Made by a program: the position numbers and the translations under genes. From Rhodospirillaceae bacterium (GTDB lineage: Bacteria; Pseudomonadota; Alphaproteobacteria; Thalassobaculales; Thalassobaculaceae), in contig NZGS01000068.1 in NCBI GenBank assembly GCA_002690995.1, forward strand, positions 17,013 to 81,012: a DNA stretch of 64,000 nucleotides, read 5' to 3'. This document shows positions 11,916-20,421 of the stretch, in pieces. The notes under the pieces were generated by a model. It had not been told where the DNA came from. It saw only the letters and a program-made list of their open reading frames with translations, and searched no databases. Each line of letters opens with the position of its first letter. The first letter of the stretch is position 1.

Positions 11916-12374
11916 TTAAAACTTATAGTTTTTTAGTTTCCCAAGACAACGAATGATAGAGAGGTTTTCTTTTCGCACGCGTTGCACCATTGTCTTCCAA
12001 ACAAATTTATTTGGATTTATTTTCCTCGCGCGCTTTATATTACCGTCGGTGGTGGACGCAAACGGATTAATGCCATCATCTATATGCCTTGCGATACGTT
12101 GGTTTTCAAGAAACTTCTCTCGCAGGTTTGAGGCAGTATTTTTTAAAATCCTTTCTTTATGAAAGAGCAAATATGGCGTGTCCCAAATGGAAACCTTGCA
12201 TGTTTTTGCATCGAGCATAACTGTATCTATTCCAGAAAAAAATTTTATTAAAAAAACAAAAACCACAATCGTACCAATTGTAATTTGACCGCGGACACCA
12301 AATAACTTTCGATATGGAAAATCTAGAATTCGGTCAATCAGTTTTTGGGCGTCGCCCTTACTCTTTTGGGGCAT
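11916..12374 (-). CDS. Hypothetical small protein with one membrane segment
   Basis: A 152-codon frame convergent with msrP. I do not recognise a family. A basic N-terminus is followed by one hydrophobic segment (ITIGTIVVFVFLIKFFSGI, about 31-49) and a long, lysine- and arginine-rich C-terminal part. An AGAAAGAG stretch sits about 5 bases before the ATG. A frame this long is unlikely by chance in AT-rich DNA, but there is no homology I can cite. Two shorter plus-strand frames overlap it and look less protein-like. Confidence 0.42.
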   Translation of the reverse strand: MPQKSKGDAQKLIDRILDFPYRKLFGVRGQITIGTIVVFVFLIKFFSGIDTVMLDAKTCKVSIWDTPYLLFHKERILKNTASNLREKFLENQRIARHIDDGINPFASTTDGNIKRARKINPNKFVWKTMVQRVRKENLSIIRCLGKLKNYKF

Positions 12375-12681
12375 TTAAGCTCTTTCTAAAAACTGCAGTT
12401 GAAAAACGCACACCCAGCAACTTATACCGATTTTATACGTATTATCCAAAAGAATACTTGGCTTATTTCCACAAGAGTTTTCCAAACAGGGCACTAGCTG
12501 TGAAAGTATAGCAGGTTGATTTTTTCAATGTATCTAAAATTTCATGGTATTTCGGGACTTAGGTTGTCTATAGAAAAATTGGTATTCCCTTAAGAAATTA
12601 TTTTGCGTTTAATATTGAAGCTTCGGCAATGTCTTGATAACTCTCATGCTGTCTTATTTGCTTTCAAGTTGGGAAAATCCG
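12375..12681. other. Intergenic stretch, nothing recognised
   Basis: AT-rich DNA between the small hypothetical gene and the ThDP enzyme. It contains the 3' half of a 65-codon plus-strand frame (12314-12511) that I do not believe is a gene. I see no tRNA, terminator with a T run, or clear repeat. The promoters of both flanking genes probably lie here. Confidence 0.4.
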
Positions 12682-14229
12682 ATGAATGGTGCAGAATCAC
12701 TTGTTAAAACCTTGGTTAAGTCTGGTGTAGATGTTTGTTTCACGAACCCTGGAACTTCAGAAATGCACTTTGTGGCGGCTTTAGACCATGTTGAAGGAAT
12801 GCGTTGTGTTCTAGGTCTTTTTGAAGGGGTTGTTACTGGGATGGCAGACGGTTATGGGAGAATGGCAGACAAGCCTAGCTCTACCCTTCTGCACCTTGGG
12901 CCTGGACTTGGCAATGGACTTGCTAATCTGCACAATGCAAAGAAAGCGCACACTCCGATAGTGAATATTGTAGGGGACCATGCGACTTATCACGTTGAAT
13001 ATGATGCTCCTTTAACGGCTGATATAGAGGGTATCGCAAAACCAGTATCTTCCTGGGTTAAAACATCAAAGTCATCAAAAGACATCGCCAGAGATGGTGC
13101 AGAGGCAGTAATGGCCGCGAGGTCGGGTCCTGGACAAATAGCAACATTAATTCTACCAGCTAACACTGCATGGGATGAAGCCAATTCTGCAGTAAACCCA
13201 TTGGATGTTCCCCCGCAGTCTAAAATATCTAGCGAGACCATAACCGGTATCGCAAAAGCATTATGTGAAGATGGTGAAACCTTAATTCATATGACAGGTC
13301 GAGCTCTTCGAGAAGATACTTTAAATCTTTTGGGAAAGATCCAATCGAAGACAGGATGTCGTTTGTCTTGTATGACTTCTAATGGACGTTGGCAAAGAGG
13401 AGCCGGCCGTGTCGCTATAGAAAGAATACAGTATCCAATTGACATAGCTTTAAAACAATTAGAGACGGTTAAAAATTTAATACTCTTAGGTACAAAGGTA
13501 CCCGTTGCGTTTTTTGCATATCCAAATAAGCCAAGCGTCCTTATTCCCGATAGTTGTAAGGTTTTTCAGATGGCTGATATAGATATGGACTTAGTTTACG
13601 CTGTTGAAGCATTAGCGGACGAATTGGATGTTCATAACCATCAACCAAAAAAACAGGAGTACAGCAAACCAGAATTGATGTCAGGAAAATTAACATCCGA
13701 ATCTATTGCTTGTGCATTGGGTAATTTGATGCCTGAAAATGCAATCATCGCTGATGAGTCGGTGTCCTCGGGGCGCGGTTTTATGCCGTTCACGCAAGGT
13801 GCAAACCCTCATGACTGGCTTGCTTTAACAGGTGGTTCTATAGGACTGGGCTTGCCATACGCTACCGGTGCGGCAATAGCTTGTACTGATAGAAAAGTAA
13901 TTTGCACAGAGGGTGACGGGTCTGCAATGTACACGTTACAGGCGCTTTGGACGCAAGCGAGAGAGGGTTGCGATATTGTTAATATTATTTTTAATAATGG
14001 CTCATATGCGATCTTAAAGGGTGAATTAGCCAATGTGGGGGCTAAAAACCCGGGTAGGAAGGCTTTGGATATGATGGAACTAGATCGCCCAGAAATTGAA
14101 TGGGGTGCGTTAGCCAAAGGGATGGGAATTCAAGCTACAAGAGCGACAGATGCTGACGAATTTAATGAACAGTTATCAAGAGCTATCGCCAGTCCTGGAC
14201 CACACTTAATCGAAGCGATGTTGCGCTGA
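12682..14229 (+). CDS. Thiamine-diphosphate enzyme, acetolactate synthase large-subunit-like
   Basis: ThDP-dependent enzyme of about 515 residues. The N-terminal Pyr domain has FTNPGTSEMHFVAAL and the cofactor-activating glutamate in GLFEGVVTG. The C-terminal PP domain has the ThDP/Mg motif GDGSAMY followed by IFNNGSYA. I choose the ATG at 12682 (MNGAESL), where family homology begins; the frame itself opens 16 codons earlier with a hydrophobic stretch that is not family-like. The group is annotated acetolactate synthase large subunit but is shorter than IlvB and usually lacks a small subunit, as here. It may be a benzoylformate-decarboxylase-like or other carboligase. The pseudoenzyme gene at 14259 follows after 29 bp. 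Confidence 0.85.
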   Translation: MNGAESLVKTLVKSGVDVCFTNPGTSEMHFVAALDHVEGMRCVLGLFEGVVTGMADGYGRMADKPSSTLLHLGPGLGNGLANLHNAKKAHTPIVNIVGDHATYHVEYDAPLTADIEGIAKPVSSWVKTSKSSKDIARDGAEAVMAARSGPGQIATLILPANTAWDEANSAVNPLDVPPQSKISSETITGIAKALCEDGETLIHMTGRALREDTLNLLGKIQSKTGCRLSCMTSNGRWQRGAGRVAIERIQYPIDIALKQLETVKNLILLGTKVPVAFFAYPNKPSVLIPDSCKVFQMADIDMDLVYAVEALADELDVHNHQPKKQEYSKPELMSGKLTSESIACALGNLMPENAIIADESVSSGRGFMPFTQGANPHDWLALTGGSIGLGLPYATGAAIACTDRKVICTEGDGSAMYTLQALWTQAREGCDIVNIIFNNGSYAILKGELANVGAKNPGRKALDMMELDRPEIEWGALAKGMGIQATRATDADEFNEQLSRAIASPGPHLIEAMLR

Positions 14230-14258
14230 ATGTTTCCTAATCAAAAAGTTTTTGTACA

Positions 14259-15278
14259 GTGCTAGAAAAAGATAATCTCACGGAGGAAAATAACAGGCTG
14301 GCTCAATTGGAGCAGGGTGGAGTCGCTCATTTGTTTTCATCTTACCGTTCTGCGATCTCAAGTGTGTTAGAGTTGGTTGAGCATAATTCCCATATCGTGG
14401 CATATGTAGACAAGAGTGGTGCAGCCTATCATATCTTCGAAAACGTACGACGCAGAACAGCTGGCCTGAAATTTAGTTACATAGATGAAACGAATCCTAA
14501 AAAAATTCTGAATGCTTTTTCGGACGATACAGGATTAATTTGGATAGAGAGTATTAAGGCTCCTTATTTACAAATGCCGGATTTAGAGGCTGTTGCCTGC
14601 ATAGCTAAAGAGAAAGCTGTGATCTCTATATGTGATAATACGTTAGCAACCCCATATCTCCTCCAGCCTCTTAAATTTGACTTTGATGTCGTGGTAAGTG
14701 ATGGTCAGTCATTGAGTGCTGGTTTCAACATCCCTGAATTTGGTTACGCGGCAGTTGGAAAAGACAGAGAATTCTTAAGCGAAAAACTTAAATTTTTAAA
14801 AAATACGCTGGGAAGTCATGCGAACGATGTTGGGGAAGACTTTATAAAAAATATTATCGAAACGTTTGATGGTAGAATGGAAATTGTGTGCGCAAATATG
14901 TCAGAGCTTGCCCGTTTTCTAAAACTAAATTCGAACGTAAAAGACGTTTATTTGCCGACTTTTGAGAAATGCGAAGAAGCTAATTTGGTGAAGGGTACTC
15001 TGGAAAGAAATGCTAGTGCTTTATCCTTTAGACTCCTAGGAGACTTGGAAAGAGCATTAGCCTTCAAACAAAAACTATTATCATTGAATAACTTTGGTGA
15101 AGAATTAAGCCCACTAAGAAAAATTTTACACCCTGCCTCAGATTTATATGCAAACGTGCCCAAAGAAGTTCGGAACGGAATGGGAATCACGGATGATCTC
15201 TTCCAACTAGTTGTCGGAGGAGGTAATGTGAAAAATTTAATAGACGGTCTAAAACAGGAATTAATCGAAATCGCTTAA
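14259..15278 (+). CDS. Cystathionine-gamma-synthase-fold protein lacking the PLP lysine (probable pseudoenzyme)
   Basis: 339 residues, clearly of the Cys/Met-metabolism PLP family: AQLEQGG near 15-21, DNTLATPYLLQPL at 126-138, HPASDLYANVP at 291-301 and GITDDLFQLVVG at 309-320 align with canonical enzymes. Active-site residues are replaced. The Schiff-base lysine of SATK is S151 within SDGQSLSAG; the active-site tyrosine of LYG is S54; the carboxylate-binding arginine of LIRLSVG is Q316; the SSGM phosphate loop reads SSYR. The pyridine-binding D126 is kept. About 60 N-terminal residues, including the YSRxxNPTR segment, are missing, and an in-frame stop at 14238 leaves no room for them. GTG start without a good ribosome site. 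Probably cotranscribed with the ThDP enzyme. Regulatory or structural role is inferred. Confidence 0.85.
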   Translation: MLEKDNLTEENNRLAQLEQGGVAHLFSSYRSAISSVLELVEHNSHIVAYVDKSGAAYHIFENVRRRTAGLKFSYIDETNPKKILNAFSDDTGLIWIESIKAPYLQMPDLEAVACIAKEKAVISICDNTLATPYLLQPLKFDFDVVVSDGQSLSAGFNIPEFGYAAVGKDREFLSEKLKFLKNTLGSHANDVGEDFIKNIIETFDGRMEIVCANMSELARFLKLNSNVKDVYLPTFEKCEEANLVKGTLERNASALSFRLLGDLERALAFKQKLLSLNNFGEELSPLRKILHPASDLYANVPKEVRNGMGITDDLFQLVVGGGNVKNLIDGLKQELIEIA

Positions 15279-15291
15279 GAATTTCTGCTGT

Positions 15292-16038
15292 CTAGTGCCT
15301 ATAAGCAGGTTCTGTATTGTCTAGTACTCTTCTGAGAGCAGAGAAATGTCTGCTGGCTAGTTTTGGCGCCTCATCAACAAATTGTGCCTTTGTTTCTTGG
15401 CGCACACGGTCTGAAATTGTCCGAAGTTTTCCGCCCTGTGACTTTGCGAGCACCTGGAACATTGAAGCTCGCTCAAGATAATAGAGGTCATTAAAAGCAT
15501 CGGCAACTGTAGGACCTGCCACTACAACACCATGACTTGCCATGAAAAGTATGGATTTGTTTCCAATTTTTCTTGCAAGTCGATCTCCTTCGTCGGATGC
15601 AAGTGCTAAGCCTTCATACTCATCATCATAGGCAACCCTACCATCGAAAAGTAACGCATTCTGTTCCATCATCTCCAATTTCCCATCCTCGAGAAGTGTG
15701 ATGGACGTGGCATATGGCATGTGGGTATGTAAAACACAAATAGCATGCGGAGCTCCTATATGTATTCTACTATGGATAAAAAAAGCAGTATCCTCTACTT
15801 CATTATCTCCCTCTAATACCTCTCCCTTGTCGTCACATAAAACTAGAGAAGAGGCGGTAACTTCAGACCAATGCCAGCCATATGGATTGATAAGAAATCT
15901 ATTGCCGCGCATGACCCCATCTTCATCGGGCACTGCTAACGAAAAATGATTGTCAACGCCTTCATGCAAATTTAGGCGAGCTGCCCATCTTAAAGCACAC
16001 GCTAAATCAATTCTTGATTGCTTTAGGTCTGGGTTCAT
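15292..16038 (-). CDS. Class II aldolase/adducin-family protein
   Basis: Zinc-type aldolase fold of about 248 residues, related to fuculose-phosphate aldolase and ribulose-phosphate epimerase-like enzymes. The metal-binding HTH appears in CVLHTHMPYAT, with a further histidine in FMASHGVVVAG; NHFSLAVP near the N-terminus is also family-typical. Start at 16038 (MNPDLKQ) has AAGGG nine bases upstream, better than the ATG at 16056. Many members annotated only as class II aldolase act in small-acid or sugar breakdown. Its gene is convergent with the ThDP/pseudoenzyme pair, so it is not in that operon. Confidence 0.85.
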   Translation of the reverse strand: MNPDLKQSRIDLACALRWAARLNLHEGVDNHFSLAVPDEDGVMRGNRFLINPYGWHWSEVTASSLVLCDDKGEVLEGDNEVEDTAFFIHSRIHIGAPHAICVLHTHMPYATSITLLEDGKLEMMEQNALLFDGRVAYDDEYEGLALASDEGDRLARKIGNKSILFMASHGVVVAGPTVADAFNDLYYLERASMFQVLAKSQGGKLRTISDRVRQETKAQFVDEAPKLASRHFSALRRVLDNTEPAYRH

Positions 16039-16226
16039 GATGTTATCCCTTAGCAAATTTGATGTTTGGATATGGTAGCATGATAAGCATTGTAGAGACT
16101 AATTTGAAGAAAAAATAAATTATACAGACGTTATGGTTGGAATCAGTCGAGACGCTCTAAGAGTATGTTTTTTAATTTCATATATTCAGCACTTGTAAAC
16201 TTGTCTTGAGCAGGTGGTGAATAATT

Positions 16227-16670
16227 TTGGATATTATCCTTGAAACCAGCGCCGTTTTCTTTTCTGCACTCCTCTCTGCCACTTTAATTCCTGCGACATC
16301 GGAAGCTGTATTAATAGCAACTGTGCTGAATGGGAATACCAATATTTGGATTTTAGCGCTAATAGCCACTTTTGGAAATACTGCTGGCGCAATAATAAAT
16401 TGGGCAGTAGGAACTTTTCTTTCGGGTTTAAGCAAAAAATCTTGGTTTCCTATGAACAATAAAATAATTATTAAAGCAGAGGACCATTTTAAAAAATATG
16501 GGGTTTGGTCGCTGCTATTTTCCTGGTTGCCAATAATTGGTGATCCGTTAACTCTCGTTGCTGGATATTTAAAAGTACCTTTTTGGATTTTTTGCGTGCT
16601 TGTATTTATAGGAAAAGCAGCACGATATTTTTTTATTGTTCAATTTTTTTCCGGTTCTTCGCACTCGTGA
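16227..16670 (+). CDS. YqaA-like DedA-family membrane protein
   Basis: Small integral membrane protein of 147 residues with four hydrophobic segments. Family-typical features are SATLIPATSEAVL near the N-terminus, GNTAGAIINWAVG with a re-entrant pattern, and SWLPIIGDPLTLVAGYLKVPF near residue 100. DedA/VTT relatives move or flip lipids across the inner membrane; YqaA itself has no settled role. The TTG start at 16227 is preceded by GCAGGTGGTG. It stands alone between genes of the other strand. Confidence 0.82.
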   Translation: MDIILETSAVFFSALLSATLIPATSEAVLIATVLNGNTNIWILALIATFGNTAGAIINWAVGTFLSGLSKKSWFPMNNKIIIKAEDHFKKYGVWSLLFSWLPIIGDPLTLVAGYLKVPFWIFCVLVFIGKAARYFFIVQFFSGSSHS

Positions 16671-16719
16671 ACGGTTAATTTTTGCAGCGTATTTTTTAAT
16701 GACCTATTGTCGTTATTTT

Positions 16720-17625
16720 TCATAGATCAATTTTATAAAAACGAGCTGCATTAAATTTAAAGACTCGATCAATATCTGGCTTCGGTAAGTGACTAAGTAT
16801 TTCCAGCATACCTAACAGCTGGTTCTCGTGGGATACCCGCAGCCCAGCCACGGGGAAATTAGAAGCCCACATGCATCTGTTCACGCCAAAAATATCGATT
16901 GCATCAAGAATTACGTCCCGATTACTATCAATTGTCCACTCCGCGTCTTTTAGGCCTAACTCGGAGAGTTTTAAAGACACATTTGGGCATTGAGAAATAA
17001 CTTTCAGGGCATGTCGCCACGCAGAAAGACCTTTTGGGCTTCTATCCCAGGGAAAGCCCGTGTGGTTTAGGACTACAGACAACTGCGGCAACTCACCTAT
17101 TACTTGAGCCGCTTCATATAGATGCCAATAGGGTACCCTTAGATCAAATGACAAATTATATTCAGGTAACATTGATAGGCCGTTCTTCCAAGCTTCATCA
17201 TGCATGCTCCCCGGGCCTTTTGGAAATTCATCATCAGGGTGCAAGGAAGTAAGTGGTTTTGAACGCACTCCTCTAAATAATGTATGTTTATTATGTTCAA
17301 TGAGAACTTCTTCGCAATTTTTCTCTGATAGCCAAATGTGCCCTACAATGGCATTTGGCATTTTATATTTTGTATTCATTTTAGTTAACCAAGTTGTCTC
17401 GCCAACTTGATTTGAACGATCCCACTCGGCTTCAACATGAACTGTCGCGATTACATTGAAATTTTTTGCATCGGTTCGATAATCTTCGGGTAAGTAATTC
17501 TTTTTGAGAGCTGAATAATCACCTAAGAAAAAATCTTTTTCTTTCTTATCCACTAGCCAAGGATAATAATTGCAGTCCAAATTCCAAAGATGATGGTGCG
17601 CATCTACTATTTCTAAATTTTGCAA
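16720..17625 (-). CDS. Amidohydrolase-2-family (TIM-barrel) hydrolase
   Basis: Metal-dependent hydrolase of 301 residues, in the group with lactonases such as fuconolactonase and PDC hydrolase. The HxH metal motif is VDAHHHLW (H10-H12) and a barrel histidine lies in VVLNHTGFPW. The C-terminal catalytic segment reads WASNFP, with Asn where many members have Asp (SDWP/SDFP); a SNFP version is common in one uncharacterised subgroup, so this need not mean inactivity. Likely opens a lactone ring. It lies 57 bp upstream of an EamA exporter on the same strand. Confidence 0.85.
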   Translation of the reverse strand: MQNLEIVDAHHHLWNLDCNYYPWLVDKKEKDFFLGDYSALKKNYLPEDYRTDAKNFNVIATVHVEAEWDRSNQVGETTWLTKMNTKYKMPNAIVGHIWLSEKNCEEVLIEHNKHTLFRGVRSKPLTSLHPDDEFPKGPGSMHDEAWKNGLSMLPEYNLSFDLRVPYWHLYEAAQVIGELPQLSVVLNHTGFPWDRSPKGLSAWRHALKVISQCPNVSLKLSELGLKDAEWTIDSNRDVILDAIDIFGVNRCMWASNFPVAGLRVSHENQLLGMLEILSHLPKPDIDRVFKFNAARFYKIDL

Positions 17626-17682
17626 AACGATGCCTATTTTTCAAAAAATTAAAGTGGTCGGTCTTGTTTAAAATACCTCAAT

Positions 17683-18549
17683 TTAACTGTTGTTTCTGCT
17701 TTGGATTGCATGGATTGCTAGGGCAATAATAATAACCCCGCCTCCGATGAGAGTGGTTAATGGGGGTTCCTCCTGAATAGCCAACCATACCCAAATTGGA
17801 GCAAGAATGGTCTCTAGCAAAATAACGAGGCTTACTTCTGGAGCGGAGATATAGATTGGTGCGCGAGTTAACAAAATAAAGGAAATAGGTAATAGAATAA
17901 GGCCCAAGATTGCTAAGAAACCTAATTGCTGCGGCTCAAGATATAAATCAGAGGACATATTAAAGCCAATAAAGCATGTAAGTAGGCTTGCTAATCCAAT
18001 GGCAGGTGTCATGTCGACCTCTCGTTTAAGCCTGACAAGAACAAAATGTGTTCCTAGACCTATCGCCGATATTAAGGCAGCAAAATTTCCGAACAAGTGC
18101 CCTCCATCTAGGCGTCCAGCAAACACTAATCCTACAGCGAGAAAGCAGATAAGTATCGTAACCCACGTCCTAACCGGAATACGCTCTTTTAGAAAAATTA
18201 CTGATAAAATTGCGGCAAATAAAGGTGCGGTAGCGATAATCACTAAAGTATTTGCAACATTGGTCGTTTGAACTGAAAGTTGAAAAAAAGTCGTATTTAT
18301 GGCGAAAATCAGGGCAATAAGCAGCCCAAACCATCCAATGGCATGTATTTTTTCTAGTAATTTACTACGATATGAGAGACCCAACACTATGATCATTCCG
18401 ATCGTCATTAAGCTACCGCGCCATGTTAGAAAAGTCCAAGGGCTCGTATCAACTAATCTTATAAGAAGTGTGTCTGGCGAAAGTATTAGGACACCTAATA
18501 CACCGAGTAGGTAACCCTTGGTCCGACTTCTCAAAGAATTTGCAGGCAT
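17683..18549 (-). CDS. EamA/DMT-family transporter
   Basis: Inner-membrane exporter-type protein of 288 residues with about ten hydrophobic helices arranged as two EamA repeats (first repeat LGVLGVLILSPDTLL onward, second from about residue 145). The ATAPLFAAILSVIFLKERIP segment is typical of helix 4 and the charged turn after it. Substrates in this family range from amino acids to metabolic by-products and cannot be predicted. It is transcribed divergently from rpmJ and may be cotranscribed with the amidohydrolase downstream. Confidence 0.88.
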   Translation of the reverse strand: MPANSLRSRTKGYLLGVLGVLILSPDTLLIRLVDTSPWTFLTWRGSLMTIGMIIVLGLSYRSKLLEKIHAIGWFGLLIALIFAINTTFFQLSVQTTNVANTLVIIATAPLFAAILSVIFLKERIPVRTWVTILICFLAVGLVFAGRLDGGHLFGNFAALISAIGLGTHFVLVRLKREVDMTPAIGLASLLTCFIGFNMSSDLYLEPQQLGFLAILGLILLPISFILLTRAPIYISAPEVSLVILLETILAPIWVWLAIQEEPPLTTLIGGGVIIIALAIHAIQSRNNS

Positions 18550-18626
18550 TTCAGGTTGTCCTATCGACCATATGACTTTTTTAATTGTTGGGAGTGAAAT
18601 AGTTTTTTATTTTTATAAGAGGTTTA

Positions 18627-18655
18627 TTGACAAAAAAGCAACGTAAGAATATGGT
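18627..18655 (+). promoter_or_regulatory. Sigma-70-type promoter of rpmJ
   Basis: A perfect TTGACA (18627-18632), a 17-base spacer and TATGGT (18650-18655) lie 34 bases before the L36 ATG, which gives a leader of about 28 bases. This is one of the clearest promoter matches in the window. Confidence 0.65.
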
Positions 18656-18689
18656 CCGCTACGCTTTTTTATTGTTTGGATGAAGAGTT

Positions 18690-18815
18690 ATGAAAGTCGC
18701 AAATTCTTTGAAAACGCTCAAAACTCGAGACAGAAATTGCCGAGTTGTTAGACGTAAAGGCCGTGTATACGTAATTAATAAGGCGAACCCTCGTTTTAAA
18801 GCGCGCCAGGGCTAA
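18690..18815 (+). CDS. rpmJ: Ribosomal protein L36, cysteine-poor 41-residue form
   Basis: A 41-codon gene for a large-subunit ribosomal protein. It begins [17 protein letters not shown] and ends with the highly conserved [21 protein letters not shown]. The C-x2-C...C-x4-H zinc ribbon of classical L36 is absent; only one cysteine (C17) remains, so this is the zinc-independent type, as in YkgO and most alphaproteobacteria. GAAGAG lies just before the ATG. Monocistronic, with its own promoter. Confidence 0.95.
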   Translation: MKVANSLKTLKTRDRNCRVVRRKGRVYVINKANPRFKARQG

Positions 18816-19079
18816 ACACAGACCAGGTACTTTACTAAAGGAAAAGGATAGCTTTTTGTCTACTCTTGTTTTCCTACGGATATCTTAAGACAAAAAATAA
18901 ACTCTCTTATTGCTCTATTTTTTCACTACAACTTACGTAATACTCCAATAGACAAATAATATCGTCATGCGCTTTCAGTCCGAAAGCTATGATAAACCTA
19001 GTGTGCGTTGGAACGAGTTATTGTCTTCAATTCATCTTTGTGGTTTGTTTTGAATATCGTAAGCGGATGGGGGCCAGTT

Positions 19080-20411
19080 GTGTCGAAAAGCGTTGATCTG
19101 TTAATCAAAAATGGAAGAATTGTTTCTCCGGGAGGAATATCTCAAGCTGATATTGGTATAGCTAATGGGAAAATTGTGACGCTAGGCGATCTAGGTGGTG
19201 TCTCTGCAGCAAACGTTATAGATGCAAAAAACCTCTACGTCCTTCCGGGAGTGATAGATTCGCAGGTTCATTTCAGAGAACCCGGTCTTGAGCATAAGGA
19301 AGATATCGAACATGGAACGCGGTCAGCAATAAAGGGCGGTGTAACTTCCATATTTGAGATGCCCAATACCAGTCCATTAACATTAGACGAGGATACACTA
19401 TCTCAGAAATTGGAGATTGCAAGGAGAACAGCCTGGTGCGATTTTGCTTTTTTTATGGGAGGAAATAGTGAAAATGCCCACCAACTTGCTGAGTTAGAGC
19501 GTCTTCCGGGCTGTGCGGGGGTGAAAATATTTATGGGGAGCTCTACGGGGACCCTTCTTGCGAAGGATGACGAAGTTATAGCTATGGTTCTGGCCAACGG
19601 CACGAGGCGTGTTTCCGTGCATGCTGAAGATGAAGATCGGCTCTTATCCAGACAAGGAATAGCTGTTTCGGCTGAGACCGTAGAAGCTCACCCGGATTGG
19701 CGCGATGTAGAATCTGCAGTTAGAGCAACGAAACGTTTAATTCAATTAGCAAGAGATGCTAATAGGCGTGTTCATGTTCTTCATATTTCATCAAAGGACG
19801 AAATGGACATTTTGGCTAATCACAAGGACTTAATCACCGTAGAGGTTACTCTGAACCATTTGTCTTTAGCGGCTCCGGATTGTTATGAAGCTTTAGGCGC
19901 TTTTTCGCAGATGAATCCCCCAGTGCGAGACATCTCTCATCAAAATGGTCTTTGGGATGCTATTCGGAATGGAATTGTTGACGTAATTGGATCAGACCAT
20001 GCTCCTCATACTAAAGAGGAAAAAGAGCGGCCCTATCCGAGCAGTCCGAGTGGAATGCCCGGTGTACAGACATCTTTACCACTTTTGTTAGATCATGTGA
20101 ATCGAGGAAGACTGACCCTGGAGCGAGTTGTTGATCTAACAGCGGCAGGGCCACAGAGAATTTTTGGAATAATGGGTAAAGGGCGGATAGCAGTCGGTTA
20201 TGATGCTGATCTCGTACTTGTCGACCTTAATGCAGATAGGGTCATTACTAATGATTGGATCGAAAGTAAATGTGGTTGGACACCATTTAATGACACGAAA
20301 GTAAGAGGTTGGCCAATCACAACAATTTTGCGGGGTAAAATAGCTATGCAGGACGACGAAATCCTTGGCGAACCACTAGGCGCAGCCGTCCGTTTTTTTG
20401 AAACCACCTAG
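19080..20411 (+). CDS. Dihydroorotase-family amidohydrolase
   Basis: Metal-dependent cyclic amidohydrolase of 443 residues from the GTG at 19080, which has GGGGG seven bases upstream and begins at the family N-terminus VDLLIKNGRIVSPGG. The frame extends 24 codons further upstream without homology. Signatures are PGVIDSQVHFREPG, the carboxylated-lysine segment GVKIFMGSSTG, HVLHISS, and IGSDHAPHTKEEK with the catalytic Asp. The usual HxH metal pair reads Q62-V-H64: the first histidine is glutamine, which I recall from other alphaproteobacterial dihydroorotases. It could make dihydroorotate in pyrimidine synthesis or hydrolyse another cyclic ureide. An acyl-CoA ligase gene begins 11 bp after it. 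Confidence 0.82.
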   Translation: MSKSVDLLIKNGRIVSPGGISQADIGIANGKIVTLGDLGGVSAANVIDAKNLYVLPGVIDSQVHFREPGLEHKEDIEHGTRSAIKGGVTSIFEMPNTSPLTLDEDTLSQKLEIARRTAWCDFAFFMGGNSENAHQLAELERLPGCAGVKIFMGSSTGTLLAKDDEVIAMVLANGTRRVSVHAEDEDRLLSRQGIAVSAETVEAHPDWRDVESAVRATKRLIQLARDANRRVHVLHISSKDEMDILANHKDLITVEVTLNHLSLAAPDCYEALGAFSQMNPPVRDISHQNGLWDAIRNGIVDVIGSDHAPHTKEEKERPYPSSPSGMPGVQTSLPLLLDHVNRGRLTLERVVDLTAAGPQRIFGIMGKGRIAVGYDADLVLVDLNADRVITNDWIESKCGWTPFNDTKVRGWPITTILRGKIAMQDDEILGEPLGAAVRFFETT

Positions 20412-20421
20412 GGGTTATTTT

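Noticed and set aside
12314-12511. 65-codon plus-strand ORF
   Set aside because: It overlaps the longer minus-strand frame, has no convincing ribosome site or family resemblance, and no membrane or domain pattern.
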